This document shows, piece after piece, positions 31,592-39,863 of a DNA stretch of 64,000 bases (its first letter is position 1; the number at the start of each line of letters is the position of its first letter). The notes under the pieces are model-generated. The model made no database searches. It was not told the DNA's origin and was given only the letters and a program-made list of their open reading frames with translations. The stretch comes from Amycolatopsis sp. FBCC-B4732 (GTDB lineage Bacteria > Actinomycetota > Actinomycetes > Mycobacteriales > Pseudonocardiaceae): assembly GCF_023008405.1 (NCBI RefSeq), contig NZ_CP095376.1, forward strand, positions 7,978,501-8,042,500, written 5' to 3'. The translations under genes were made by a program, and so were the position numbers.

Positions 31592-32404
31592 ATGACGTTC
31601 ACCGCGCGATCGTGGCTGGCCCCGGCCCGCCCCGAGTTCCCCGGGACGATCGAGGACCCGGCGGAGCGCCGCGCGATCAAGATCGAGCTGGTGATCGTCT
31701 TCGGGATCACCCTCGGCCTGTCCGGCGTGCGCAGCCTGCTGTCCCTTGTGGACTCGCTGCTGCAGCCGGCGCCGCTGGCCCAGCAGCAGGTCCAGCTCAA
31801 CGTGCCCCAGGCCGCGGCGAGCCTGATCGACCTGCTCAAGCAGCTGCTCTCGGCCGCCCAGCTGGTCGGCTGGGGCGCGCTCGGGCTGTACTTCCTGTGG
31901 CGCGCCGGGATCAAGATCGCGCAGGTCGGGCTGGACCGCCGCACCCCCGGCCGCGACGCGCTGCTCACGCTCGGGCTCGCCGCGGTGATCGGGATCCCCG
32001 GCCTGGCGCTCTACTTCATCTCCTACCACCTCGGCTTCAGCCTGGCGGTGCAACCGTCCACATTGAACGACACGTGGTGGCGGCCGGTCACGCTGACGCT
32101 GTCGGCGTTCGGCAACGCCTTCGCCGAGGAAGTCCTGGTCGTCGGCTACCTGCTGACCCGGCTGCGGCAGCTCGGCGTCCGCGAGAACAACGCGGCGTTC
32201 GGCGCCGCCGTGCTGCGCGGGTCGTACCACCTTTACCAGGGCTTCGGCGGGTTCGTCGGCAACTTGGTGATGGGGCTGGTGTTCGGGCGGCTGTGGCAGA
32301 AGACGAACCGGCTGTGGCCGCTCGTGGCCGCGCACACGCTGTTCGACTTCGTCTCGTTCGTCGGGTATTCGCTGCTCAAAGGTCACGTTTCCTGGCTGCC
32401 GTGA
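31592..32404 (+). CDS. CPBP family intramembrane metalloprotease
   Basis: A 270-residue protein with about seven hydrophobic helices. The three signature motifs are present: FAEEVLVVGYLLTRL (EExxxR-like, here followed by Leu-Thr-Arg), RGSYHLYQGFGGFVGN and AHTLFDFVSF. The family includes prenyl-protein CAAX proteases and bacteriocin-immunity proteins; the substrate is unknown. The arginine deiminase gene begins 13 bases downstream, so they are probably cotranscribed. Confidence 0.9.
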   Translation: MTFTARSWLAPARPEFPGTIEDPAERRAIKIELVIVFGITLGLSGVRSLLSLVDSLLQPAPLAQQQVQLNVPQAAASLIDLLKQLLSAAQLVGWGALGLYFLWRAGIKIAQVGLDRRTPGRDALLTLGLAAVIGIPGLALYFISYHLGFSLAVQPSTLNDTWWRPVTLTLSAFGNAFAEEVLVVGYLLTRLRQLGVRENNAAFGAAVLRGSYHLYQGFGGFVGNLVMGLVFGRLWQKTNRLWPLVAAHTLFDFVSFVGYSLLKGHVSWLP

Positions 32405-32417
32405 ATAGGATCGGGTG

Positions 32418-33632
32418 GTGAACGACGAAACGACACCTCCCCGGGTGGACAGCGAAGTCGGACCCCTGCGCGCGGTGCTGCTGCACCGGCCCGGCAACGA
32501 GCTCAAAAGGCTGACGCCCCGCAACAACGACCAGCTCCTGTTCGACTCGATCCCGTGGGTCGACCGGGCCCAGGCCGAGCACGACGCGTTCGCCGAGGTG
32601 CTGCGCAGCCGCGGCGTCGAGGTGCTGCTGCTGGCCGACGCGCTCCGCACCGCGCTGGAGGACGACCGCGCCCACGCGGCGGGCGTCCACGCGGCCGTCG
32701 ACGACCGGCGGCTCGGCGGCGACCTGGCCGACTCGCTGCGGTCGCACCTGTCCGGCGTCAGCGCGCCCGGCCTCGCCGAGGTGCTGATGGCCGGGATGAC
32801 GTTCGAGGAGCTGCCGTCCGCCGAGGGCGCGTCGCTGGTGCGGATGATGAACCACCCGCACGACTTCGCCGTCGACCCGCTGCCGAACCTGCTGTTCACG
32901 CGCGACTCGTCGGCGTGGATCGCCGACCGGGTCGCCGTTTCGTCGCTGACCATGCCCGCGCGCCGCCGGGAAACCGCGGTGCTCGACCTGATCTACGCCT
33001 ACCACCCGCGGTTCCGGCACGCGGCGCGCGCGTACGGCGCGCACTCCGCGCCGATCGAAGGCGGCGACGTCATGCTGCTGGCCCCGGGCGTGCTGGCCAT
33101 CGGCGTCGGCGAGCGCACTACGGCGGCCGGCGCCGAGTCCCTCGCCCGCTCGGTGTTCGCCGACGGCATCGCGCACACCGTGCTGGCGGTGCCGATCGAG
33201 CAGTCCCGCGCGACCATGCACCTGGACACGGTGTGCACGATGGTCGACGCCGACGCGGTCGTGATGTACCCGCTGGCGCGCGACTCCCTCACGGCGTTCA
33301 CGCTGCGCCCGACCGGCGACGGCGGCGTGAAGGTGGCCGGCCCGGCCCCGTTCCTGGTGGCCGCGGCCGAAGCGATGGAGATCGACCGGCTGCGCGTCAT
33401 CGACACCGGCCTCGACCCGGTCACCGCCGAACGCGAGCAGTGGGACGACGGCAACAACACGCTCGCACTGGCCCCGGGCGTCGTCGTCGGCTACGAGCGG
33501 AACGTCGAGACGAACGAGCGGCTGGAGGCGGCCGGCATCGAGGTGCTGCCGATCGCGGGCTCCGAGCTGGGTTCCGGCCGCGGCGGGCCGCGCTGCATGT
33601 CGTGCCCGATCCACCGCGAACCGTTGCGATAA
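32418..33632 (+). CDS. arcA: Arginine deiminase
   Basis: A 404-residue enzyme of the guanidino-group-modifying superfamily, hydrolysing arginine to citrulline and ammonia. Visible signatures are [36 protein letters not shown], the catalytic His in [11 protein letters not shown] and the nucleophile Cys in [12 protein letters not shown] 32418 sits 7 bases after AGGA; an in-frame GTG at 32415 is possible. No arcB, arcC or arcD is nearby, so this is a lone deiminase rather than a full ATP-yielding pathway. Confidence 0.95.
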   Translation: MNDETTPPRVDSEVGPLRAVLLHRPGNELKRLTPRNNDQLLFDSIPWVDRAQAEHDAFAEVLRSRGVEVLLLADALRTALEDDRAHAAGVHAAVDDRRLGGDLADSLRSHLSGVSAPGLAEVLMAGMTFEELPSAEGASLVRMMNHPHDFAVDPLPNLLFTRDSSAWIADRVAVSSLTMPARRRETAVLDLIYAYHPRFRHAARAYGAHSAPIEGGDVMLLAPGVLAIGVGERTTAAGAESLARSVFADGIAHTVLAVPIEQSRATMHLDTVCTMVDADAVVMYPLARDSLTAFTLRPTGDGGVKVAGPAPFLVAAAEAMEIDRLRVIDTGLDPVTAEREQWDDGNNTLALAPGVVVGYERNVETNERLEAAGIEVLPIAGSELGSGRGGPRCMSCPIHREPLR

Positions 33633-33635
33633 ACG

Positions 33636-33683
33636 AAGTAAGCCTTCCCTAAATGCGCGCGACAATTTAGGGAAGGCTTACTT
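33636..33683. terminator. 19-bp perfect inverted repeat after arcA, doubling as two iron boxes
   Basis: AAGTAAGCCTTCCCTAAAT (33636-33654) is the exact complement of ATTTAGGGAAGGCTTACTT (33665-33683), with a 10-base spacer, 3 bases after the arcA stop. As RNA it would form a long hairpin able to end arcA transcription. As DNA each arm is an iron-box-like site. See the separate entry. Confidence 0.6.
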
Positions 33684-33720
33684 AAATAAGGTCTGTCTAC
33701 TTTAGGAATGGTAACCCTAA
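33667..33720 (+). promoter_or_regulatory. Iron-box array upstream of the ferritin gene
   Basis: TTAGGGAAGGCTTACTTAA (33667-33685) matches the 19-bp iron box at 15 of 19 positions. TTAGGAATGGTAACCCTAA (33702-33720) keeps the TTAGG/CCTAA ends and matches 13 of 19. The inverted copy at 33634-33652 is a third site. The nearest site ends 62 bases before the ferritin start, which suits activation by the iron regulator, as known for mycobacterial bfrB, rather than direct blockage of the promoter. Confidence 0.75.
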
Positions 33721-33768
33721 TAGGGGGTAGATCACCAGTACCGAGTGGTCTTTTCGCCAATCTTGACC

Positions 33769-33774
33769 TATTCT
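33769..33774 (+). promoter_or_regulatory. Probable -10 element giving a leaderless ferritin mRNA
   Basis: TATTCT fits the actinobacterial TANNNT -10 and ends 7 bases before the ferritin ATG at 33782. No ribosome-binding site lies between. Transcription would therefore start at or next to the ATG, producing a leaderless message. No strong -35 is visible, consistent with a need for an activator. Confidence 0.5.
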
Positions 33775-33781
33775 GATCCAC

Positions 33782-34336
33782 ATGGCCCTCACCAAGAAGA
33801 AAGAACCGCGCTCGAAGTTCTACGAACTGCTGCAGGCGCAGATCCACAACGAGTTCAACGCGTCCCAGCAGTACATCGCGCTCGCGGTGTGGTTCGACGC
33901 CGAGGACCTGCCGCAGCTGGCGAAGCACTTCTACAAGCAGTCCGTCGAAGAGCGCAACCACGCGATGGCGCTCGTGCAGTACATGCTCGACCGCGACCAC
34001 CACGTCGAGATCCCGGGCACCGGTGAGGTGCGCAACGAATTCTCGGGTGTCACCGAGCTCATCGAGCTGGCGCTGGCGCAGGAGAAGGAGGTCGCCGTCG
34101 ACATCTCCGCGATGGCGAAGGCGGCGCGGGCCGAAGAGGACTACATCAGCGAGCAGTTCACGCAGTGGTTCCTCAAGGAGCAGGTCGAAGAGATCTCCCA
34201 GATGAGCACCCTGCTGAACCTCGTCAAGCGCGCGAACGGCAACCTGTTCGAGGTCGAAAACCACCTCCACCGCGAGTCGGTCGGTGACGGCGGCACCGAC
34301 TCGCAGATGCCGCCCGTGGCCGGCGGCGCGCTCTAG
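33782..34336 (+). CDS. bfrB: BfrB-type ferritin
   Basis: A 184-residue non-haem ferritin subunit forming a 24-mer iron store. The ferroxidase residues appear in IHNEFNASQQYIALAVWFDA (Glu, Tyr) and SVEERNHAMALVQY (EExxH). EQFTQWFLKEQVEEISQM supplies the second helix-pair ligands. The sequence and C-terminal extension closely resemble mycobacterial BfrB from memory. Iron boxes upstream and a strong terminator downstream make it a single-gene, iron-activated unit. Confidence 0.93.
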   Translation: MALTKKKEPRSKFYELLQAQIHNEFNASQQYIALAVWFDAEDLPQLAKHFYKQSVEERNHAMALVQYMLDRDHHVEIPGTGEVRNEFSGVTELIELALAQEKEVAVDISAMAKAARAEEDYISEQFTQWFLKEQVEEISQMSTLLNLVKRANGNLFEVENHLHRESVGDGGTDSQMPPVAGGAL

Positions 34337-34360
34337 GGTTTCGCTCCCACCACGGTAAAC

Positions 34361-34402
34361 CGGAAGCCCGGGCCCTCCCCCTGTGGATGGCCCGGGCTTC
34401 CG
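34361..34402. terminator. Strong bidirectional terminator after the ferritin gene
   Basis: CGGAAGCCCGGGCC (34361-34374) pairs perfectly with GGCCCGGGCTTCCG (34389-34402), a 14-bp G/C-rich stem with a 14-base loop. It lies between the convergent ferritin and anti-sigma-like genes and can serve both. Confidence 0.85.
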
Positions 34403-34416
34403 CGTGCGCCGGCCGA

Positions 34417-35241
34417 TCAGCCGGCGCAGTCCTGGTTGACGCTCATCAGGCTCGTCTGCGCGACCCCGGCGTCCCCGAGCAGGAAGTGGTAGTCGGCGGC
34501 CGCGCTCGCCGGCGCGACGACACCGCCGGTCTCGTCCTTGGCCGTGGGGTAGGCGGCGAGCACCTGCTCCTTGGTGGCTCCGGCGCCGACCCCTTCGGCG
34601 GTGTGCGCGACGACGTCCGGGGTGACGACCACGAGCCCGACCGCCTTCGAAATGACGACGCTCGCGGTGGCGGGCACCCCGCTGCCGTCCGCCTTGTAGA
34701 CGGTGCAGCTCGCCCCGGTCTGCGCCTCGCTGAGCGTGACGCTCTGCGCGGTGACCTCGGCCTCGGACATGCCGAGCTTGAGCCGCCCGAAGCCGTCGGC
34801 CGCGAGCAGCGGCCCGGTCGAGACGCTCGGCAGCGCCGTCGGCTGGTGCGAAGACACCGGCCGCGACGGCTTCGGCGTCGTCGTCCCCGGCGGCGCGGCA
34901 ACCTCGATGCTCTGGGTACCGGTCGGCCCCGGCGTCGACGGCTGCGGCGGCCGCCCCTGCGTCAGGTTCTCCGGCGGTTTGACGCTGATGTCGGTCCCGT
35001 CGGCGGACATCACCGCGGTGCCGTCCTCGGTGTGGATCCGGACCATCGTCAGCCCGGCCGCCACGACGACCACGGCCGCGGCGGCCCCGGTGACGGCCTG
35101 CAGGTTCCGGCGCCGACGACGACGTCGTCCGGCACCGGCGACGATGGCCGCGCTCGCGTCCCCGGGCGGCGGCAGGTCCAGCCGCTCGTCGGCGAACATC
35201 GCGCGCAGGCGCTGCTCCAGCTCGTCCTCGGAGATGTTCAA
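34417..35241 (-). CDS. Single-pass membrane protein, probable anti-sigma factor
   Basis: A 274-residue protein with a cytoplasmic N-terminus (ISEDELEQRLRAMFADERLD), a basic stretch, one helix near 48-67 and a Pro/Thr-rich extracellular part ending in a domain with Cys residues (GASCTVYKADG, SVNQDCAG). Its TTG start (35241-35239) overlaps the sigma-factor stop as TTGA, so the two are translationally coupled. Position and topology argue for an anti-sigma role, but it lacks a clear zinc-finger anti-sigma motif. Confidence 0.8.
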   Translation of the reverse strand: MNISEDELEQRLRAMFADERLDLPPPGDASAAIVAGAGRRRRRRRNLQAVTGAAAAVVVVAAGLTMVRIHTEDGTAVMSADGTDISVKPPENLTQGRPPQPSTPGPTGTQSIEVAAPPGTTTPKPSRPVSSHQPTALPSVSTGPLLAADGFGRLKLGMSEAEVTAQSVTLSEAQTGASCTVYKADGSGVPATASVVISKAVGLVVVTPDVVAHTAEGVGAGATKEQVLAAYPTAKDETGGVVAPASAAADYHFLLGDAGVAQTSLMSVNQDCAG

Positions 35242-35888
35242 CCCGCGTCACTCCCTTCGCCCTCGTTGTCGGTCGCCTTGAGTTTCATCCGCAGCGACGT
35301 GATGGCCTTGCTGGCCTGGCTCTTGACGGTGCCCTGCGTGACGCCGAGCGCCCCGGCGATCTCCGCTTCGGAGAACCCCTCGTAGTAACGCAGCACCATG
35401 ACCGCGCGTTGCCTCGGCGGCAGCGTCCGCAACGCACGCCACAGCGGCTCGTGCTCGAACGGGTCGGCCGGCACGTGCGGGCTGGTGTCCGGCAGGTCGG
35501 CCACGAGGTTTTCGCGCCGCGTCCGACGCCAGCGGCTGACGTGCGCGTTCGCCATCGACCGGCGGACGTAGGCCAGCGGGTCGCCGGTCTTCTCGTGCAC
35601 GTGGTGCCAGCGCGAGCCGATCTTCTCCAGCACGGTCTGCACCAGGTCGGCAGCGTCGTGCGGGTTGCCGGTGAGCGCGTGGCCGTACCGCAGCAGCCCC
35701 GGCAGGGTGGCCTGCACGAAGTCGCCGAAGTCGGTGAGCTCGCCGGGCAACGTCGCGGCCCTCCCTCGGCCTGCGCTGGCCACCCACGTATCTCCCCCGG
35801 TGAAGACGGGTGCCGCAGCCGTCACCGTATCGCCTCCCATCGGGGTCGGATAGCCAGAAGCCGACTCGCTTTCTCCCCCAACACGCAT
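35238..35888 (-). CDS. SigE-family ECF RNA polymerase sigma factor
   Basis: A 216-residue protein. Region 2 is LTDFGDFVQATLPGLLRYGH through NPHDAADLVQTVLEKIGSRW. Region 4 is LPPRQRAVMVLRYYEGFSEA with the helix-turn-helix IAGALGVTQGTVKSQASKA. This is the actinomycete SigE-type ECF group. It has a longer N-terminus (about 50 residues) than most. ATG 35888 follows GAGGGGG; an adjacent GTG at 35891 is possible. It is coupled to the downstream anti-sigma-like gene. Confidence 0.92.
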   Translation of the reverse strand: MRVGGESESASGYPTPMGGDTVTAAAPVFTGGDTWVASAGRGRAATLPGELTDFGDFVQATLPGLLRYGHALTGNPHDAADLVQTVLEKIGSRWHHVHEKTGDPLAYVRRSMANAHVSRWRRTRRENLVADLPDTSPHVPADPFEHEPLWRALRTLPPRQRAVMVLRYYEGFSEAEIAGALGVTQGTVKSQASKAITSLRMKLKATDNEGEGSDAG

Positions 35889-35948
35889 CACAGCCCCCTC
35901 AGGTTGCCTGCGTTCCCGCCCGAATCCGGACGGTTCGATCTGCCCACG

Positions 35949-36302
35949 TCAGCGGTGCGCGAGCGCGGACGGCAGCCGGAATCCCCCGCCGTCCACCTCG
36001 CCGAACTCGTGCACGCCGACGACCGCGGAGTGCGGCAGCGGCCCGTACACGTGCGGGAACCGGACCCCGGCCGGGTGCGGCGGCTCGCCGTCCTCCCAGC
36101 GGACCGGGACGCCGACCTTCCCCGGGTCGATCTCGAGCAGCACCAGATCGGTGCGGCCCCGGTAGAGCGCGTCGGCCGGCAGGTGCGCCGTGCCGAAGTC
36201 GGAGCAGTGGATGAACCCGACGTCGTCCAGCGACGGCGGCCGGTACTCCCCGCCCTCGCCCACCTCGGCCCAGTCGGCCGCCCCGCAGATGTGGAGTATC
36301 AC
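35949..36302 (-). CDS. DUF952 family protein
   Basis: A 117-residue protein starting at GTG 36302 (VILHICGAADWAEV), the usual beginning of DUF952 proteins; the frame is open to 36353. Characteristic segments are GFIHCSDFGTAHLPADALY and HVYGPLPHSAVVGV. The fold is related to ADP-ribosyltransferase-like or glutathione-transferase-associated domains, but no activity is established. It is a monocistronic-looking gene. Confidence 0.87.
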   Translation of the reverse strand: MILHICGAADWAEVGEGGEYRPPSLDDVGFIHCSDFGTAHLPADALYRGRTDLVLLEIDPGKVGVPVRWEDGEPPHPAGVRFPHVYGPLPHSAVVGVHEFGEVDGGGFRLPSALAHR

Positions 36303-36370
36303 GCCGAGAATCGTCCCACCGGCGCGTTCGGTCGGCGGTGTCTCGTGCGCCACAAAAGCCCTGGTTGAAA

Positions 36371-36400
36371 GCTCACCGAGTGTCGGACCACCCGGTGAGC
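36371..36400 (-). terminator. Terminator after the DUF5926 gene
   Basis: GCTCACCG (36371-36378) and CGGTGAGC (36393-36400) form an 8-bp stem. Read on the minus strand it is followed by TTTC. It lies just beyond the DUF5926 stop at 36406. Confidence 0.6.
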
Positions 36401-36405
36401 GCCGA

Positions 36406-37287
36406 TCAGCGCAGCGTGAGCTGACGTCCGATGAGCCCGTCCCGCGCGCGACGCTCGGTGGCGTTCAGCGGCTCGTCGTCGAGCGACTTGAGCGCCGTCT
36501 CGAGCCGGGCGCCGAGGGCGTCCTTCGCTTCGGCCCACTCGCGGGCGTGGGCCTCGGGGTCGAGGTCCCACACCGGGACCAGCAGGCCGTGCGCCCGGAA
36601 CGAGCCCGCGTACCGCGTGCCCTCGCCGAGGCCGAGCTCGCCGGCCGCGGACAGCCGCGCCAGCGCCTGGAGCAGCAGGTTCTCCGGCTCCGGCCGCACC
36701 CAGCGCAGGTGCGCCTTCTCGCCGGCGAGGACCCAGTAGGCACCCGCGCCGAGCCGTTCGGTGGGCATGATGGCGGCGTTCGCGCGCTCGAGCGACACCG
36801 CGACGTCCCCGCTGGCGTCGGCGTCTTCGGGCAGCCACCACGCGAAGTCGGTGTGCAGCGTGACGTCGAGTTCGGCACCCGGCGCCAGCAGGTCCTGCAG
36901 CCGCGCGTGCTCGTCGGCGGACGGCGGCGTGGTGGTGTCCGGCACGCCGAGGACGTCGCCCTCCTTGGCGTCGAGCAGCCACTTCAGCGACCGGCCGAGG
37001 TCCCGGCTGATGTCGGAGGAGCGGGTCTGGACCTGCAGGCCGAGGTAGCGCTCCCCGTCCGACCGCACGAACGCGGCGGCCGCCATCGGCAGCACGGTGC
37101 CGAGCGTGACGTCCCCGCCGTCGGCGAGGGTCAGCTTGGCCGTCGCGGACGGCACGAACTCGCGCAGCGCGATCAGCTCGGGCTCCGCCGCCAGTCCCTC
37201 GAAGGGCTGACCGACGAAAACGTCGCGCACCTTCGGCTTGCGGTCCGAAGCCTGCTTGGGACCCTTCTTGCGCGCGCCCTTGCCCAC
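36406..37287 (-). CDS. DUF5926 family protein
   Basis: A 293-residue soluble protein beginning MGKGARKKGPKQASDRKPKV, a basic tail, then PFEGLAAEPELIALREFVPS, as in the actinobacterial DUF5926 family. The body is mixed alpha/beta with many Trp residues in the middle (DFAWWLPEDADASG). No catalytic motif is known. The gene is divergent from the P450 gene across 53 bases. Confidence 0.85.
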   Translation of the reverse strand: MGKGARKKGPKQASDRKPKVRDVFVGQPFEGLAAEPELIALREFVPSATAKLTLADGGDVTLGTVLPMAAAAFVRSDGERYLGLQVQTRSSDISRDLGRSLKWLLDAKEGDVLGVPDTTTPPSADEHARLQDLLAPGAELDVTLHTDFAWWLPEDADASGDVAVSLERANAAIMPTERLGAGAYWVLAGEKAHLRWVRPEPENLLLQALARLSAAGELGLGEGTRYAGSFRAHGLLVPVWDLDPEAHAREWAEAKDALGARLETALKSLDDEPLNATERRARDGLIGRQLTLR

Positions 37288-37340
37288 TGCTGCCTCCTCT
37301 GGCTCGGCCTGGAACGCTATCGAAGGGTTAGTCTCGCGAC

Positions 37341-38507
37341 GTGTTCGACCCCCGCGATCCCGAGTTCCTCGAAGACCCGTACCCGGCCTTCGCCGCCCTC
37401 CGTGCCCAAGGCGACGTCCATTTCCACGAAGGCCTGGGCATGGCCATCGCGGTATCGCACGCGGCTTCGTCGGCCGTCCTCCGCCACCGCGGCCTGGGCC
37501 GCATCTGGCAGGACGCCCAGCCGCTGGAGCGGTTCGCCTCGTTCAACCTCCTGCACCGCAATTCCCTGCTGGAGAACGAGCCGCCCGCCCACACCCGCCT
37601 CCGCCGCCTGATCGCGGGCGCGTTCGGCCGCGGCCACGTCCAGCGCCTGCGGCCGATGGTCGCCTCACTGGCCGCCGACATGGTCGACGACCTCGCCGCC
37701 GCCATCGCCACCGACGGCAGCGCGGACCTGCTGGAGCACCTGGCCCAGCCCCTGCCGGTCGCGGTGATCGCCGAGCTGCTCGGCGTGCCGGGCTCGGACG
37801 GGCCGCGGATGGTCGAGCTGTCCAACGCCATCGTGAAGATGTACGAGTTCGGCCGCCCGGAGTCGGACCGCGACGCCGCCGAGCAGGCTTCCGCCGAGTT
37901 CGTGTCGTACGTCCGCTCGGTGGCTTCGGCCCGCGCAGCGGCCCCGGGCGACGACATCATCAGCGACCTCCTGCGCAGCGAGCTGACGCCCGACGAGCTG
38001 GTGGCCACCGCGGTGTTGTTGCTGATGGCGGGCCACGAAGCGACGGTGAACGTGCTCGGCAACGGGATCACGGCGCTGCTGACGCACCGGGACCAGTGGG
38101 AGCGTCTGCTGGCTTCACCTGCCCTTCTGGATTCGTGTGTGGAGGAGCTGATCCGGTTCGACGCCCCGCTGCAGCTGTTCGAGCGGACGGCCACCGAGGA
38201 CGTGTCGATTCGCGGGTATGTCGTTTCGCGGGGCGAGAAGATCGGGGCGCTGCTGGGTGCCGCAGCGCGGGATCCGGAGGTGTTCGACTCGCCGGACCGG
38301 TTGGACATCGGGCGGACGCCGAACGCGCATCTCGGGTTCGGGATGGGGATTCACTACTGCGTGGGTGCTCCTTTGGCTCGGGTGGAGATCGGGGCCGCGT
38401 TGAGCGCGTTGGCGGAGAAACTGCCGGGGTTGAGGTTGGCGGAGACGCCGGCGCGGCGGCCGGAGTTCGTGATCCGCGGGTTGAAGGAGCTGCGGGTCAC
38501 GGTGTGA
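37341..38507 (+). CDS. Cytochrome P450
   Basis: A 388-residue soluble class I bacterial P450. The oxygen-binding I-helix is LLLMAGHEATVNVLG, the K-helix ExxR is in VEELIRFDAPLQL, and the haem-ligand loop is FGMGIHYCVGAPLARVE with the proximal Cys. GTG 37341 (MFDPRDPEFLEDPYPAF) is the natural start. No ferredoxin, reductase or biosynthetic gene is adjacent, so the substrate is unknown and redox partners must come from elsewhere. Confidence 0.93.
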   Translation: MFDPRDPEFLEDPYPAFAALRAQGDVHFHEGLGMAIAVSHAASSAVLRHRGLGRIWQDAQPLERFASFNLLHRNSLLENEPPAHTRLRRLIAGAFGRGHVQRLRPMVASLAADMVDDLAAAIATDGSADLLEHLAQPLPVAVIAELLGVPGSDGPRMVELSNAIVKMYEFGRPESDRDAAEQASAEFVSYVRSVASARAAAPGDDIISDLLRSELTPDELVATAVLLLMAGHEATVNVLGNGITALLTHRDQWERLLASPALLDSCVEELIRFDAPLQLFERTATEDVSIRGYVVSRGEKIGALLGAAARDPEVFDSPDRLDIGRTPNAHLGFGMGIHYCVGAPLARVEIGAALSALAEKLPGLRLAETPARRPEFVIRGLKELRVTV

Positions 38508-39017
38508 GGCCGGGCCGGTCGGCGGCGCGAAGCCGGGCGGCCCGGTGCCGGGGTAGAGCCTGGGCAGCGGTCGGCGGGGCCAACGGCGGCAGGCATTGGA
38601 CCGCCGACCGGGCGGGGCAGCATTCGGCAGCGCGGGCCCCTGGCCTGGGCTGGCGGCGGTGCGAAGGCGGGCGGCCCGGGCAGCGGTCGGCGGGGGCGAA
38701 CGCGGCAGGCATTGGACCGCCGGCCGGACGGGCAGCATTCGGCAGCGCGAGCGCCCGGCCTGAGCGGTCGGCGATGCGAAGCCGGGCGGCCCGGTGCCGG
38801 GGTGGAGCCCGGGCAGCGGTCGGCGGGGCCAACGGCGGCAGGCATTGAGCCGCCGACCGGACGGGGCAGCATTCGGCAGCGCGAGCCCCTGGCCTGAGCG
38901 GTCGGCGGCGCGAAGGATGCCGGCCTGCGCCGGGCCGGGCCGGTCGAGGCGGAGTGAGGCGGGCGGACCTGCGCCGGGGCGGGGCTCGTGACGTGGCGAG
39001 GGCGTGGGGCTTGCCGG
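38508..39017. repeat. Non-coding G/C-rich tandem repeats between P450 and mca
   Basis: This 510-bp gap between convergent genes holds direct repeats. The word GCGAAGscGGGCGGCCCGG begins units at 38527, 38661 and 38776, and its first part recurs at 38910, so the periods are 134, 115 and 134 bp. Each full unit also carries GGCAGGCATTG (38588, 38704, 38837) and GCATTCGGCAGCGCG (38620, 38735, 38869). Frames are open on several strands because stops are rare in such DNA, but none has a start signal or conserved length, so I call no gene. Confidence 0.8.
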
Positions 39018-39863
39018 TCATGGGGTCACTCCTGCGAAAAGGTCGTCCTCCTGAGCGGGGCCTGGGGCCGGGTGGGCCAGGTGGTAGTCCTCGTAGGGCC
39101 AGGCCTCGCGCTCGATCTCGCGCGAGTGAGCGAAGAACGGGTGCGCCGGGTCGACCTGGGTGGTGTGGGACAGGAGGGCCTTATCGCGGGTGGCGAAGTG
39201 GTCGGCGCAGCGGATTCGGGTGGTCACCTTGAGGTTGTCTTCGGGTGGGAGCTCGGCCAGGACCTCGGCCATCGCTGACTCGAGGCCGGCGGCCAGGGTG
39301 GCTTCGTGGAGGGCGACGAACCACGCTCGGCTCAGGGTGGCCTGGTAGTACAGCTTCTGCGGTTGCCAGGGGTCGCCCGTGCCCGGGTAGCGGGTGGGGT
39401 CGGCGGCCGCCGAGAAGGCTTCGACCGTTGCCTCGTGGGTGCGGATGTGGTCCGGGTGGGGATAGCCGCCCGTTTCGTCGTACGTGATCACTACGTGGGG
39501 GCGGAACTCGCGGATCAGGGCGACCAGCGGGGCGGCCGCCGCCGAGAGCGGGAGGGCGGCGAAACAGCCTTCGGGCAACGGCTCGCCGTCGGCCGGGAGG
39601 CCGGAGTCGGTCAGGCCGAGGAAGCGGTGGCGGACGCCGAGGATCTCCGCGGCCGCCGCCATTTCGCGACGGCGGATCGCCGGGAGGTTCGCGCGGTTCT
39701 CCTCCGTGTCGACGGCCGGGTTCAGGATGTCGCCGCGCTCGCCGCCGGTGCAGGTGGCCACCAGGACCTCGACGCCTTCGGCGGCGTAGCGGGCCAGGGT
39801 GGCCGCTCCTTTGCTGGACTCGTCGTCGGGGTGGGCGTGGACGGTCAGGAGACGCAAGCTCAT
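39018..39863 (-). CDS. mca: Mycothiol S-conjugate amidase
   Basis: A 281-residue zinc amidase of the LmbE/PIG-L fold. It cleaves mycothiol S-conjugates of toxins and antibiotics to a mercapturic acid and glucosaminyl-inositol. Zinc ligands are in AHPDDES (10-16) and in the later HPDHIRTH; VATCTGGERGDILNP is typical of the Mca/MshB group. Length and the C-terminal HPFFAHSREIEREAWPYEDY favour Mca over MshB. ATG 39863 overlaps the stop of the DHA2 exporter gene as ATGA, so translation of the two is coupled. Confidence 0.93.
   Translation of the reverse strand: MSLRLLTVHAHPDDESSKGAATLARYAAEGVEVLVATCTGGERGDILNPAVDTEENRANLPAIRRREMAAAAEILGVRHRFLGLTDSGLPADGEPLPEGCFAALPLSAAAAPLVALIREFRPHVVITYDETGGYPHPDHIRTHEATVEAFSAAADPTRYPGTGDPWQPQKLYYQATLSRAWFVALHEATLAAGLESAMAEVLAELPPEDNLKVTTRIRCADHFATRDKALLSHTTQVDPAHPFFAHSREIEREAWPYEDYHLAHPAPGPAQEDDLFAGVTP

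Noticed and set aside
32415..33632. Complete arginine deiminase pathway
   Set aside because: Only arcA is present; ornithine carbamoyltransferase, carbamate kinase and antiporter genes are not in the flanking sequence.
38354..38872. Open frames on both strands across the P450-mca gap
   Set aside because: They arise from stop-poor G/C-rich repeats, give Arg/Pro/Ala-rich products without start signals, and overlap the P450 end or each other.
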